Below are positions 23,298 to 32,505 of a stretch of 64,000 nucleotides of DNA, piece after piece (the stretch's first letter is position 1; each line of letters starts with the position of its first letter). The DNA is taken from the NCBI GenBank assembly GCA_004359435.1, contig PTET01000003.1, forward strand, positions 213,545-277,544, written 5' to 3'. Origin of the DNA: Flavobacteriaceae bacterium (GTDB lineage: Bacteria > Bacteroidota > Bacteroidia > Flavobacteriales > Weeksellaceae). Under the pieces are notes generated by a model. It ran no database searches. It saw nothing but the letters and a program-made list of their open reading frames with translations, and was not told the DNA's origin. Made by a program: the position numbers and the translations under genes.

Positions 23298-24398
23298 ATG
23301 AAAAAAGTACTTTTTATAGACCGAGACGGAACCCTGATCAAAGAGCCAGAAGGTTATCAAATTGATAGTTTTGAGAAACTCGATTTTTACCCTAATCTGT
23401 TTACCCATCTTAGAAAAATAGCCCAAGAATTAGACTATACTTTGGTGATGATCACCAACCAAGATGGACTTGGAACAGAATCTTTTCCAGAAGAAACTTT
23501 TTGGCCTGTGCATAATTTTATGCTCAAAACCCTCCAAGCAGAAGGCATAACCTTTGACCAGGTACTTATTGACAAAAGCTTTCCTCACCAAAATCTTCCC
23601 ACCAGAAAACCAGGAACAGGTCTTCTTGGCAAATACTTAGACGGCTCATATGATTTGGAAAATTCCTTTGTTATAGGAGACAGACTCTCAGACATAGAAC
23701 TTGCCAAAAATCTTGGAGCCAAGGGAATTTACCTTGGGCAGACCGACACCTTAGGTCAAGAAGATTTAACAGTAAAAAAAGAGGATTTAAAACCCTTTAT
23801 AGCTCTTGAGACTTCCTCTTGGGAAGATATTTATTTTCATCTAGCCATTGGAAAAAGACAATCAAAAATAACCCGAAACACCAAAGAAACCAAAATTGCC
23901 ATCGAACTAAACCTAGATGGAGAGGGGAATTCTGACATTCAGACCGGGCTTCATTTTTTTGATCATATGCTAGATCAACTAGCCAAACATTCTGGAGCAG
24001 ACTTAAAAATCAAAGTAGAAGGAGATTTGCAAGTAGATGAACACCATACCATTGAAGACACTGCCATCGCCCTTGGAGAGGCTTACAGAGAAACCCTTGG
24101 AATAGGTGTGTTTCAAACCCAAGTGAAAAAATTTGTACGCCAAAAAACCGTTCCACACATGGGATGGAACCAACTGGCTAGTCAAGACCCTACTTTAAAA
24201 CAGATACAAAACGCGTTTTTTTACTTTGCTCACAGCTATTATGTGCCTATCAATCCATTTACCATTGCTAGCACAGAATACGAAGAAGATTTTACCTGTA
24301 TGATGAAAAAAGACAATTTTTGGGGTTGTCAGTTTCACCCTGAAAAAAGTGGGAAATCTGGGCGAGATTTACTGGAACTCTTTCTAAAACAAAGCTAA
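23298..24398 (+). CDS. hisB/hisH: hybrid of HisB (N-terminal two-thirds) and HisH (C-terminal half), internal deletion
   Basis: 366 residues. Residues 1 to ~170 are an intact HAD-type histidinol-phosphate phosphatase (nucleophiles Asp8/Asp10 in DRDGT, '[10 protein letters not shown]', 'VIGDRLSD'). Residues ~186-268 are the first half of imidazoleglycerol-phosphate dehydratase, including HHTIED (249-254). The dehydratase then stops abruptly. From ~269 on the sequence is the C-terminal half of HisH: VPHMGWN (285-291), FYFAHSYY, and the glutaminase His347/Glu349 in QFHPEKSG. The second metal-binding half of the dehydratase and the catalytic-Cys half of HisH are both missing. The original order hisB-hisH-hydrolase-hisA was probably collapsed by a ~0.6-kb in-frame deletion near 24100. 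As written, only the phosphatase could work. Confidence 0.9.
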   Translation: MKKVLFIDRDGTLIKEPEGYQIDSFEKLDFYPNLFTHLRKIAQELDYTLVMITNQDGLGTESFPEETFWPVHNFMLKTLQAEGITFDQVLIDKSFPHQNLPTRKPGTGLLGKYLDGSYDLENSFVIGDRLSDIELAKNLGAKGIYLGQTDTLGQEDLTVKKEDLKPFIALETSSWEDIYFHLAIGKRQSKITRNTKETKIAIELNLDGEGNSDIQTGLHFFDHMLDQLAKHSGADLKIKVEGDLQVDEHHTIEDTAIALGEAYRETLGIGVFQTQVKKFVRQKTVPHMGWNQLASQDPTLKQIQNAFFYFAHSYYVPINPFTIASTEYEEDFTCMMKKDNFWGCQFHPEKSGKSGRDLLELFLKQS

Positions 24399-24402
24399 AA
24401 TC

Positions 24403-25329
24403 ATGGATTACCTTGTGCATACTTTAAGTCTAAAACCAGATTACCAGGGTGAGGTTGTGGCTCAATTATATCAAAGAAAAAAGGAAGTTTCCTCTTCTGT
24501 AGCCTATTTATTTATCCATGGTTTTGCCGATTACTTTTACCAAAAACAGCATGGAGATAACATAGGGGAAAAACAGATGGATTTCTATGCCTTGGAACTA
24601 AGAAAGTATAACCAAAGTAAACTGCCGCACCAATCCTATTTTTACTGTAGAAATCTAGAGGAATATTTTGAAGAGATAGACCAAAGCATCGAATTTTTGC
24701 AAGAAAAAAACTATCAACAAATCATCATCGAAGGTCACTCTATGGGCGGATTGGTTCTGGCGATGTACCTTGCCAATGGGAGACACAGAGACAAAATTTC
24801 TCTTGGAATTTTTAACGGCCCATTTTTTGACTTCAACATTCCTTCTTATCTCAAAATTCTTTTGCCTGCTTCAAAATACATGTCAAAAGTATTTCCCTAT
24901 CTGAAAGATTATGTTGGAAGTCCAAGTTTCGACCACTACAACCACTCTCTACACAAAGACTTCAAAGGCGAATGGGATTTTGAAATTGAAGTAAAATCTC
25001 CACCCAAAGCCAAGGTTTACTATGCATGGGTTTGGGCGATCTACTCTGCCCAAAAAGAACTTAAAAAAGGGCTAAACATCCCACAACCCTTGCTTGTGAT
25101 GCATAGCGATAAATCTTGCAGTGGAGCAGTTTGGACAGATGAAATTATGACCAGCGATGCAGTTTTAAACATAAACCACATCAAAGAAAATGCGCCATTT
25201 CTTGGAAAAAATGTTGAAATCGTCCAGATAGAAAATGCCATGCATAATGTTTTTCTGTCTCAAAAACATGTTAGAGAAAAAGCCTTAGAAATCACTTTGA
25301 ATTTTATTGAAAAAAATCTATCAAAATGA
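24403..25329 (+). CDS. alpha/beta hydrolase inside the his operon
   Basis: 308 residues. Serine hydrolase of the lysophospholipase/monoacylglycerol-lipase-like type: oxyanion region '[10 protein letters not shown]' (~31-40), nucleophile elbow GHSMGG with Ser113, and the catalytic His281 in AMHNVF. No signal peptide, so cytoplasmic. It starts 4 nt after the hisB/hisH hybrid and its stop overlaps the hisA start by 4 nt, so it is a true member of the operon. No known histidine-pathway step needs it; substrate unknown. Confidence 0.85.
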   Translation: MDYLVHTLSLKPDYQGEVVAQLYQRKKEVSSSVAYLFIHGFADYFYQKQHGDNIGEKQMDFYALELRKYNQSKLPHQSYFYCRNLEEYFEEIDQSIEFLQEKNYQQIIIEGHSMGGLVLAMYLANGRHRDKISLGIFNGPFFDFNIPSYLKILLPASKYMSKVFPYLKDYVGSPSFDHYNHSLHKDFKGEWDFEIEVKSPPKAKVYYAWVWAIYSAQKELKKGLNIPQPLLVMHSDKSCSGAVWTDEIMTSDAVLNINHIKENAPFLGKNVEIVQIENAMHNVFLSQKHVREKALEITLNFIEKNLSK

Positions 25330-26060
25330 CAAAAATTATACCAGCCATAGACCTTATCGAAGGCAAATGTGTTCGACTGGAAAAAGGAGACTATTCTACC
25401 CAAAAAACCTATAACACCAATCCTTTAGAAGTTGCCAAATGGTTTGAAGACCACGGAATAGAACATCTTCATTTGGTAGATTTGGATGGAGCAAAATCTG
25501 GAGAAATCATCAACCATAAAGTTTTAGAAGAGATAAGAAAAAACACAAAACTTACTATTGATTTTGGAGGCGGAATCAAAACAGAAGAATCCCTTAAAAT
25601 CGCTTTTGATTCGGGTGCAGACAAGGTTTCAATTGGTTCTGTTGCGGTGAAAAACCCAAGTTTGTTTTTTACATGGCTTCAAAAGTATGGCTCAGAAAAA
25701 ATCATGCTTTCGGCAGATGCTAAAAACCAAAAGATTGCCATCTCTGGCTGGATCGAAGATTCAGACCAAGACCTCATTCCTTTTTTAGAAGAGTATCAAA
25801 ACAAAGGAGTTAAATATGCAACCATCACAGACATTGGGAAAGATGGCATGCTTTGCGGACCAAATTTTGAGCTTTATAAGGAAATCAAAAGCTTTGTTCC
25901 TAAGCTCAACATCATTGTTTCTGGAGGGGTAAAAGACATTGCAGACGTACAGAAAGCCATAGAGGGAAATTACCACGGAATTATTATTGGAAAGGCGATT
26001 TACGAAAACAGAATCGACATCAAAGATTTAGAAAAAATAATTTTAGGCTCAAAATCATAA
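25326..26060 (+). CDS. hisA: ProFAR isomerase
   Basis: 244 residues, (beta/alpha)8 barrel isomerising ProFAR to PRFAR. N-terminal '[15 protein letters not shown]' carries the catalytic Asp9; the second acid is in 'TDIGKDGML'. Phosphate-binding 'DFGGGIKT' and 'VSGGVKD' are present. Overlaps the hydrolase by ATGA and precedes hisF by 1 nt. Confidence 0.96.
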   Translation: MTKIIPAIDLIEGKCVRLEKGDYSTQKTYNTNPLEVAKWFEDHGIEHLHLVDLDGAKSGEIINHKVLEEIRKNTKLTIDFGGGIKTEESLKIAFDSGADKVSIGSVAVKNPSLFFTWLQKYGSEKIMLSADAKNQKIAISGWIEDSDQDLIPFLEEYQNKGVKYATITDIGKDGMLCGPNFELYKEIKSFVPKLNIIVSGGVKDIADVQKAIEGNYHGIIIGKAIYENRIDIKDLEKIILGSKS

Positions 26061-26061
26061 T

Positions 26062-26817
26062 ATGCTAACCAAACGTATCATTCCTTGTTTAGACATCAAA
26101 GATGGAAGAACGGTAAAAGGAGTAAATTTTGTAGATCTAAAAGATGCCGGAGATCCCATTGAATTGGCACAATTTTACTCTGAAAACGGGGCAGACGAAC
26201 TGGTCTTTTTAGACATTACCGCCACCCATCAAAAGAGAAAAACTTTGGTTGAAATGGTGAAAAACATCGCCAAAGAAATCAGCATTCCCTTTACCGTTGG
26301 AGGAGGTATTTCTTCGTTAGAAATTGCAGAAGAACTCATCTTAAACGGTGCTGACAAAGTTTCGATCAATTCTGCGGCGGTAAAAGATCCTAGCCTGATT
26401 GGTCAAATTTCAGAAACTTTTGGTTCTCAAGCGGTAGTTCTGGCAGTTGACGCGAAAAAAGTAGATGGAAAATGGTGGGTACATCTCAATGGTGGGAGAA
26501 TCAAAACAGACCTCGATCTTTTTGATTGGACCAAAAAGGCGCAAGATTTGGGTGCTGGAGAAATTCTTTTTACCTCCATGGACCACGACGGAACCAAAGA
26601 TGGATTTGCCATAGAAGCTCTTTCAAAAATGCAAGAAGAACTCTCTATACCGATCATCGCCTCTGGAGGCGCTGGAAAAACAGAAGATTTTTTAGATGTA
26701 TTTGCAAATGCTCATGTAGATGCGGCCCTTGCAGCAAGCGTTTTTCACTTCAAAGAAATAGAAATAAACGCTTTAAAAATGTACCTGAAAAACCATGGAA
26801 TTTGTATGAGAATTTAA
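26062..26817 (+). CDS. hisF: imidazole glycerol phosphate synthase, cyclase subunit
   Basis: 251 residues, (beta/alpha)8 barrel. Uses ammonia from HisH to form imidazoleglycerol phosphate and AICAR. Asp11 in CLDIKDGR and the second catalytic Asp in TSMDHDGT are present, with phosphate sites TVGGGI and ASGGAG. Its glutaminase partner HisH survives only as the C-terminal half fused to HisB, so HisF would depend on free ammonia as the sequence stands. Confidence 0.97.
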   Translation: MLTKRIIPCLDIKDGRTVKGVNFVDLKDAGDPIELAQFYSENGADELVFLDITATHQKRKTLVEMVKNIAKEISIPFTVGGGISSLEIAEELILNGADKVSINSAAVKDPSLIGQISETFGSQAVVLAVDAKKVDGKWWVHLNGGRIKTDLDLFDWTKKAQDLGAGEILFTSMDHDGTKDGFAIEALSKMQEELSIPIIASGGAGKTEDFLDVFANAHVDAALAASVFHFKEIEINALKMYLKNHGICMRI

Positions 26818-26860
26818 TTCTTAGAAACCAAAAAAATACGAACTTAGCAAAAAACAAATC

Positions 26861-27484
26861 ATGCAGCCTTTTTCCGTAGAACAGATAGATTTTAATAAAT
26901 CAAACGGACTTGTCCCAGTTGTGGTACAAAACGTTAAAACCAAAGATGTTTTGATGTTGGGTTACATGAATCCATTAGCCCTAGAGAAAACCTTAGAAGA
27001 AAAAAAGTTGACTTTCTTTTCTCGATCCAAAAATAGACTTTGGACCAAAGGTGAAAGCTCTGGTAATTTTTTGCACTTGGTATCTATTTCTTTAGACTGC
27101 GACAACGATACTTTGCTTGTTTTGGCCAACCCCGACGGCCCTACTTGTCACACAGGTAGTACAACCTGCTGGGGAGAACCAGAGCTTAAAAATCCAAATC
27201 AATTTGTTGACGATCTAGAGAAACTTATTGAAGACAGAAAACAAGACCAAAGTGGAAAATCTTACATCCAAAGTTTGTATCAGGCTGGAACCCACAAAAT
27301 CGCTCAAAAAGTAGGTGAAGAAGCCACAGAACTTGTGATTGAATCACTCATGGACAATGATGATTTGTTTTTGGAAGAAGCATCAGACCTGTATTTCCAT
27401 TATCTAATTTTGCTCCACGATAGAGGTTATAGTTTTGGCGATGTGGTAAATAGACTAGAAGAAAGACACAAAAAAACCAAATAA
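26861..27484 (+). CDS. hisI: bifunctional PR-AMP cyclohydrolase / PR-ATP pyrophosphatase
   Basis: 207 residues, the HisIE fusion. The cyclohydrolase domain (~1-112) has the metal-binding 'DCDNDTLL' and the zinc cysteines in TCHTGSTTCW. The pyrophosphatase domain (~115-207) is helical with 'HKIAQKVGEEATELVIES'. Steps two and three of histidine synthesis. Separated from hisF by 43 nt; an A-rich leader AAAAAACAAATC precedes its ATG. Confidence 0.96.
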   Translation: MQPFSVEQIDFNKSNGLVPVVVQNVKTKDVLMLGYMNPLALEKTLEEKKLTFFSRSKNRLWTKGESSGNFLHLVSISLDCDNDTLLVLANPDGPTCHTGSTTCWGEPELKNPNQFVDDLEKLIEDRKQDQSGKSYIQSLYQAGTHKIAQKVGEEATELVIESLMDNDDLFLEEASDLYFHYLILLHDRGYSFGDVVNRLEERHKKTK

Positions 27485-27485
27485 T

Positions 27486-27926
27486 GTGAGTCGAAAATTG
27501 GAAATCATTGGAAGATTCGACAAAGCACACTTGCCGCTTTGGAATCAAAAAAATGTTCCTATAAAAATTGACACAGGTGCTTACAGTTGCTCCATTGATA
27601 GTTCCAAAGTACGTGAAATTCAAACAGAAAGTGGCACAAAATTAAGTTTTGTTCTGTTTCATCCTAAACATCCCCTTTACACAGGTGAAAAAATTGTTCT
27701 AGAAAAATACAAAAAAAAGAAAGTGAAAAATTCATTTGGAATAGCCCAAGAAAGGTTTTTGGTAAAAACCAAAATTGAACTTTTTGGAAAGTCTTTCACC
27801 GGTGAGTTCACTCTTTCCAACCGATCTAAAATGCGATTTCCCATCCTTATAGGCAGAAAACTTCTTAGCGGAAGATTCCTTGTAGACACTTCCAAAAAAA
27901 ACCTATCTTTTTCCTTGGATCTTTAA
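27486..27926 (+). CDS. retropepsin-like ATP-dependent zinc protease family protein (RimB/DUF785 type)
   Basis: 146 residues from a GTG start 1 nt after the hisI stop; no ATG is available nearby. The retropepsin active-site motif 'IKIDTGAYSCSID' is at ~28-40 and 'FPILIGRKLL' forms the second conserved strand. Members usually sit next to rimK, as here (rimK follows after 21 nt). They are thought to act on peptide tails made by RimK-like ligases; that role is inferred from context. Confidence 0.82.
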   Translation: MSRKLEIIGRFDKAHLPLWNQKNVPIKIDTGAYSCSIDSSKVREIQTESGTKLSFVLFHPKHPLYTGEKIVLEKYKKKKVKNSFGIAQERFLVKTKIELFGKSFTGEFTLSNRSKMRFPILIGRKLLSGRFLVDTSKKNLSFSLDL

Positions 27927-27947
27927 ACTTATTTAACCTTCATCTTT

Positions 27948-28823
27948 ATGAAAATTGCCATTCTTTCTAGAAACTCTAAGCTCTATTCCACCAAGCGTTT
28001 GGTTGAAGCTGCCAAAGCCAAAGGCCACGAAGTAGTGGTAATAGACCACCTAAAATGCATTATAGAAATCGAAAAGAAAAGGCCAAAAATCTATTATGAA
28101 GGGAATTACATTTCAGACATAGACGCCATTATTCCAAGAATTGGCGCCTCAGTTACTTTCTATGGAACAGCGGTAGTTAGACAGTTTGAGATGATGAAGG
28201 TATTTACCACAGTAGAATCTCAAGCCCTCGTTCGATCTAGAGACAAACTAAGAAGCCTTCAAGTGCTTGCCAGAGCTGGTGTTGGACTGCCCAAAACTGC
28301 TTTTACCAATTACGCCAAAGATTCCGATCACTTAATTGAGGCTGTAGGTGGTGCTCCGCTGGTACTGAAACTTCTAGAGGGAACCCAAGGACTAGGGGTG
28401 GTACTTGCGGAAACCAAAAATGCTGCAACCTCGGTAATGGAAGCCTTTCATGGACTGAAAGCCAGAGTAATCGCCCAAGAATTTATCAAAGAATCTGGAG
28501 GAGCAGACATCCGGGCTTTTGTGGTGGGTGGTGTTGTAGTGGGTGCAATGAAAAGACAAGGCAAAGAAGGAGAATTTAGATCTAACCTACATAGAGGAGG
28601 CTCTGCCTCGCTTATAGAGCTCAGCGAAGTAGAAGAACTCACCGCGCTTAAAGCCTGTAAAGCACTGGGATTAGGCATTGCAGGGGTAGACATGCTTCAA
28701 TCCACAACAGGTCCTTTGGTATTAGAGGTAAATTCATCTCCAGGACTAGAAGGTATAGAAGCGGCTACTGGCAAAGACATCGCCAGAGAGATTATCAAAT
28801 TTGTAGAGAGAAATGTCGACTAA
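27948..28823 (+). CDS. rimK: RimK family ATP-grasp alpha-L-glutamate ligase
   Basis: 291 residues, normal RimK length. N-terminal '[15 protein letters not shown]', then the ATP-grasp core: '[20 protein letters not shown]', '[21 protein letters not shown]', and the metal ligands in '[19 protein letters not shown]'. In E. coli RimK adds glutamates to ribosomal protein S6. In marine bacteria the same ligase is often found with a retropepsin-like protease and an aspartoacylase-like enzyme, as in this three-gene set. Overlaps the next gene by 11 nt. Confidence 0.92.
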   Translation: MKIAILSRNSKLYSTKRLVEAAKAKGHEVVVIDHLKCIIEIEKKRPKIYYEGNYISDIDAIIPRIGASVTFYGTAVVRQFEMMKVFTTVESQALVRSRDKLRSLQVLARAGVGLPKTAFTNYAKDSDHLIEAVGGAPLVLKLLEGTQGLGVVLAETKNAATSVMEAFHGLKARVIAQEFIKESGGADIRAFVVGGVVVGAMKRQGKEGEFRSNLHRGGSASLIELSEVEELTALKACKALGLGIAGVDMLQSTTGPLVLEVNSSPGLEGIEAATGKDIAREIIKFVERNVD

Positions 28824-29769
28824 ACCCTTTGTGATTCTTGGCAAAGAAGTAAAGCCTGGAGAAAGCGCTTTTTTGGAGATGGAAGTAGCCAAACTTCACA
28901 CCCGAAATAGACTTAGAATAACTGTAATTGTTGAACGAGCCAAAGAAGAAGGTCCTACTTTATTACTTCTTGGTGGAGTACATGGAGATGAAATTAACGG
29001 AGTGTCCATTATCCGAGAAATCATTGGAACCAAAATGAATAAACCCATCAAAGGAACCATAATATGTATTCCGGTTTTTAATGTGTTTGGTTTTTTGAAC
29101 CAAACCCGAGAATTCCCAGACGGAAGAGACTTAAATCGAATGTTTCCTGGATCTCCCAACGGTTCATTGGCTAGTCAATTTGCCTATAAATTCACCAAAG
29201 AGATAGCACCACTGGTTGATTATGTAATTGATTTTCATACCGGAGGAGACAAAAGAGAAAACATACCCAATGTTCGCTGCGACAGGAAAAACGAAGAATC
29301 ATTGGCCATGGCCAAAGCTTTTGGGGCGCCTTTTATCTTGCATTCTCCTGAAATTTCTAAATCGGTTCGAAGTGTACTTTCTAAAATGGGCAAGAAAAGC
29401 ATTGTTTTTGAAGGTGGAAAAGCGCTGAGTCTCAACAAAAAAGTTTTACAATCTGGGGTTGATGGCGCCCTAAACGTGATGCGGTATTTGGGTATGCAAC
29501 CAGCCAAAAATAAGCCCGAACAAACCCAAAGCGTCTTTATTGAAAAAAGTAAATGGATAAGAGCCCAGCATTCTGGAATTTTCAAATACAACATCAAAAA
29601 TGGAGATCAGGTAAAGAAAAGGCAAAAACTAGGAGCCATTATCGACCCTTATGGGGAACTAGAAAAACCCATACTTGCTCCTTTTGACTGCTTTATATTC
29701 GGATTAAATACCGCACCCATTGTGCACAAAGGTGATGCACTCTTTCATGTGAGTGATCCTTCAACCTAA
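28813..29769 (+). CDS. succinylglutamate desuccinylase/aspartoacylase family zinc amidohydrolase
   Basis: 318 residues. M14-like zinc hydrolase: zinc ligands in '[10 protein letters not shown]' (~57-66) and the His of '[12 protein letters not shown]' (~140), arginine of '[13 protein letters not shown]', and a C-terminal beta-barrel region (~235-318). It removes acyl or aminoacyl groups from amino acids. Overlap with rimK shows coupled expression; likely part of a peptide- or glutamate-tail modification set. True substrate unknown. Confidence 0.88.
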   Translation: MSTKPFVILGKEVKPGESAFLEMEVAKLHTRNRLRITVIVERAKEEGPTLLLLGGVHGDEINGVSIIREIIGTKMNKPIKGTIICIPVFNVFGFLNQTREFPDGRDLNRMFPGSPNGSLASQFAYKFTKEIAPLVDYVIDFHTGGDKRENIPNVRCDRKNEESLAMAKAFGAPFILHSPEISKSVRSVLSKMGKKSIVFEGGKALSLNKKVLQSGVDGALNVMRYLGMQPAKNKPEQTQSVFIEKSKWIRAQHSGIFKYNIKNGDQVKKRQKLGAIIDPYGELEKPILAPFDCFIFGLNTAPIVHKGDALFHVSDPST

Positions 29770-29785
29770 ACAACAAATTCTGTTA

Positions 29786-30682
29786 TTAAATTCCAGTGTT
29801 AGTTTTAAACTTCTGAACAAGATTTTTTTGTAGGTGCTTGTATCTATATTTTCGAATAAAAACTCCCTCTTTGGCATTTACAGCATAGCTTTCACCCGAA
29901 AAAAAAGCTCTGACAAAAGCGCTAATACATTGAAAAAAATATACAATTGATTTTTGATTGTAGGCCAATTTAAGACTTGATAACAAAGACAAAACAAAGC
30001 CATACCTCATCTTATAAAAACCTATCCCTGCTTTTTTAGCTCTGGAAACCGTGTAATTTTGACCCGTAAATTTGTACTGCCTAACCGGTAGAGATTCAAA
30101 AGTTTTAACTTTCCAGTTATAATAATGACTCAAAAGGACATCAACAGTATCCCAACCTATTGTCTCTCTAATTCCGCCAATATCATCAAAACAAGCTTTT
30201 CGATAGGCTTTCACAGGGCCTCTAACATGATTTTTATCGGCGATGTTTTCAAACACCCAGTTTTCTTGCTTATTTACAAAGACTAGCCCTGAGGCCATTC
30301 CTAATTTAGGATCAGAAACAAAAGCTTCTTGAAGGGTTTCTAAATAATTTTCTGGAAAAAAAAGATCAGCGTCAAACTTACAAAGCACATCATAAGAAGA
30401 ATTAGCTAAGGTTTTGCCTAAATAAAAAGCCCGAACTATTTTTTCTCCAGGCAAATGCCCCGAAAAATCTTGGGTATGAATGCTTGAAATAAACGAATTC
30501 TCTTTGCAATATCTGGCGATAATTTGATCGGAGCCATCGGTACTCCCATCATCAACCAAGATAATTTGAAAAGGTTTTACGCTCTGAGAAAGCAGTGAAT
30601 CTAGCATTCTAGAAAGATGCTTTGCTTCGTTGTAAACCGGAACAATGATGCAAAATTTTATAGAAGGCTTCCCTTTTTCCAT
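29786..30682 (-). CDS. family 2 glycosyltransferase
   Basis: 298 residues. GT-A fold with 'FCIIVPVYNEAKHLSRML' at 10-27, 'IILVDDGSTDGS' (~38-49) and the acidic motif 'CKFDADLFFP'. One hydrophobic segment near ~240-262, weak as an anchor. Convergent with the aspartoacylase gene (16 nt apart, no clear terminator). Probably adds a sugar to an envelope glycan; donor and acceptor unknown. Confidence 0.88.
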   Translation of the reverse strand: MEKGKPSIKFCIIVPVYNEAKHLSRMLDSLLSQSVKPFQIILVDDGSTDGSDQIIARYCKENSFISSIHTQDFSGHLPGEKIVRAFYLGKTLANSSYDVLCKFDADLFFPENYLETLQEAFVSDPKLGMASGLVFVNKQENWVFENIADKNHVRGPVKAYRKACFDDIGGIRETIGWDTVDVLLSHYYNWKVKTFESLPVRQYKFTGQNYTVSRAKKAGIGFYKMRYGFVLSLLSSLKLAYNQKSIVYFFQCISAFVRAFFSGESYAVNAKEGVFIRKYRYKHLQKNLVQKFKTNTGI

Positions 30683-30792
30683 AGATTCGTTGGCGAAATA
30701 CGAAAATACATTATTTTAGATAAGGAAAAACCAAAGCGAAGGGGGAATAAATATTGTAATTTTGCAATCTAAGCCCCCATTTGTATCACTAC

Positions 30793-32439
30793 ATGATTCA
30801 CGAGTTTATTCAAGACGTCTCTAAGATAGAAGTTCCCAAAACTTTTGCTTATGTGCATTATTACACACCCGATAAACTAGCACAAATAGCCAGCGAGGAG
30901 TTTCAAGAAAATTATTTGAAAAACACACCCTTGCAAGATTTAGAAATAGGCAAAATGATTGGAGTTTTGGTGGTAGAAAAAAAGGACGGAAAACTCGGTT
31001 ATCTATCTGGATATTCTGGAAGCTGGAACAATCCAAACCTAAAAAACCTGTTTGTTCCTCCCATTGTAGAAGAAGAAAAGTGGGAAGAACTATACCGAAA
31101 AGAAATAAGAAAAATCAATCTACTCAAAAAAAAAGAACTAGAGATTTCAACAAGTAAAAGGTATCTTACTCTCAAAGAAGACCAAGAAAAAGCCCTGGAA
31201 AATCTAACCCAATTCAAACAGAAAATCAAGGAAGAATTGGCCAAACAGAAAGCAGAAAGAGATCTAATTCGAAAAAAATATCTACTTGAAAACCCTCTGG
31301 ATCTCTCCCAAAAACTGGAGGATTTAAACAGACTAAGCTCTCTTTTGAAAGTAAAGGCTAAGCATGATTTGGAGCGATATTTAGACAATCAACAATCGCA
31401 AAAAAAAAGGTGGGAAGCCCTAGAAAAAGAAGTAAAGGATTTAAAGCAAAATCAGAAAGAACTCTCATTATACATCCGAGAAAACCTATACAAAGCATAC
31501 AGCTTTCTAAGCTATCAAGGTAAGAGAAAGAATCTAAAAGAACTTTTCGAAGATTCTGCCCATGCCAAAAAATTTGGAACTCCTCCCTCAGGTGCAGGTG
31601 ATTGTGCTGCGCCAAGGCTCTTTCAGTTTGCTTACCTGAGCGGGTTTAAGCCCCTTGCCTTGGCAGAGTTCTGGTGGGGACCAAGCCCAGAATCAAATGT
31701 CAGAAAGCACAAACAGTTCTACAATGCCTGTATGGGCAAATGCGAACCCATTTTAAAGCACATGATGCAAGGCTTGCCTCAAGAACAAAACCCACTCTTG
31801 GCTTCGCTTGGCCTAGAAAAACAACTGCCCATTCTCTTTGAGGACCCTTGGATTGTGGCGGTGAACAAACCCCATGAGTTTCTTTCTGTCCCAGGAAAGC
31901 AAACCCAAGATTCGGTGTACGAAAGAATCAAAAACATGTTTCCAGCGGCTACTGGTCCTTTGATAGTACACCGATTAGACATGTCTACCTCTGGTGTTTT
32001 GATTCTTGCCAAAGACAAGGAAAGCCACAAAAAACTCCAAAAACAATTCATCGAAAAAACCATACAAAAAAAGTATATCGCTCTTTTGGAAGGATGTTTA
32101 AACCTCGATCAAGGAGAAATAAACCTTCCTCTTGTGGTAGATTATTTTGATAGACCCAAACAAAAAGTGTGTGAAAAAACAGGTAGAAAAGCCCTAACTA
32201 AATTTAAAGTTTTAGAAAAAAGCCCCTTGTCTACTCGAATATTGTTCAGCCCCATTACAGGCAGAACCCATCAACTTCGGGTGCATGCCGCCCATTATAA
32301 GGGTCTGAATCACCCGATTCAAGGCGACGATCTTTATGGCACCCTAAAAGATAGGCTGTATTTGCATGCCTACAAACTCAAATTTACCCATCCGTATACC
32401 CAAGAGGTTATGGAAATTACCGCGCCCTGCCCTTTCTAA
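30793..32439 (+). CDS. RluA family RNA pseudouridine synthase with long N-terminal extension
   Basis: 548 residues from the ATG at 30793 (a TTG four codons earlier is less likely). The C-terminal ~215 residues are an RluA-type synthase: 'WIVAVNKPHEFLSVPG', the catalytic Asp396 in HRLDMSTSG, and 'GRTHQLRVH'. The preceding ~330 residues include a charged coiled coil (~105-230) and the conserved 'GAGDCAAPRLFQFAY' block. This two-part layout is known in Bacteroidota and gammaproteobacteria. Target RNA cannot be read from sequence. Confidence 0.9.
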   Translation: MIHEFIQDVSKIEVPKTFAYVHYYTPDKLAQIASEEFQENYLKNTPLQDLEIGKMIGVLVVEKKDGKLGYLSGYSGSWNNPNLKNLFVPPIVEEEKWEELYRKEIRKINLLKKKELEISTSKRYLTLKEDQEKALENLTQFKQKIKEELAKQKAERDLIRKKYLLENPLDLSQKLEDLNRLSSLLKVKAKHDLERYLDNQQSQKKRWEALEKEVKDLKQNQKELSLYIRENLYKAYSFLSYQGKRKNLKELFEDSAHAKKFGTPPSGAGDCAAPRLFQFAYLSGFKPLALAEFWWGPSPESNVRKHKQFYNACMGKCEPILKHMMQGLPQEQNPLLASLGLEKQLPILFEDPWIVAVNKPHEFLSVPGKQTQDSVYERIKNMFPAATGPLIVHRLDMSTSGVLILAKDKESHKKLQKQFIEKTIQKKYIALLEGCLNLDQGEINLPLVVDYFDRPKQKVCEKTGRKALTKFKVLEKSPLSTRILFSPITGRTHQLRVHAAHYKGLNHPIQGDDLYGTLKDRLYLHAYKLKFTHPYTQEVMEITAPCPF

Positions 32440-32452
32440 AAACTTTCGACAT

Positions 32453-32485
32453 AAAAAAAAGGAACCCAAAAGGTTCCTTTTTTTT
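32453..32485. terminator. terminator between the pseudouridine synthase and acyl-CoA dehydrogenase genes
   Basis: Stem of A8-GGAACC and GGTTCC-T8 around a 5-nt loop, between convergent genes, so useful in both directions. Confidence 0.9.
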
Positions 32486-32505
32486 AATATATGTGATTAA
32501 ATCGA

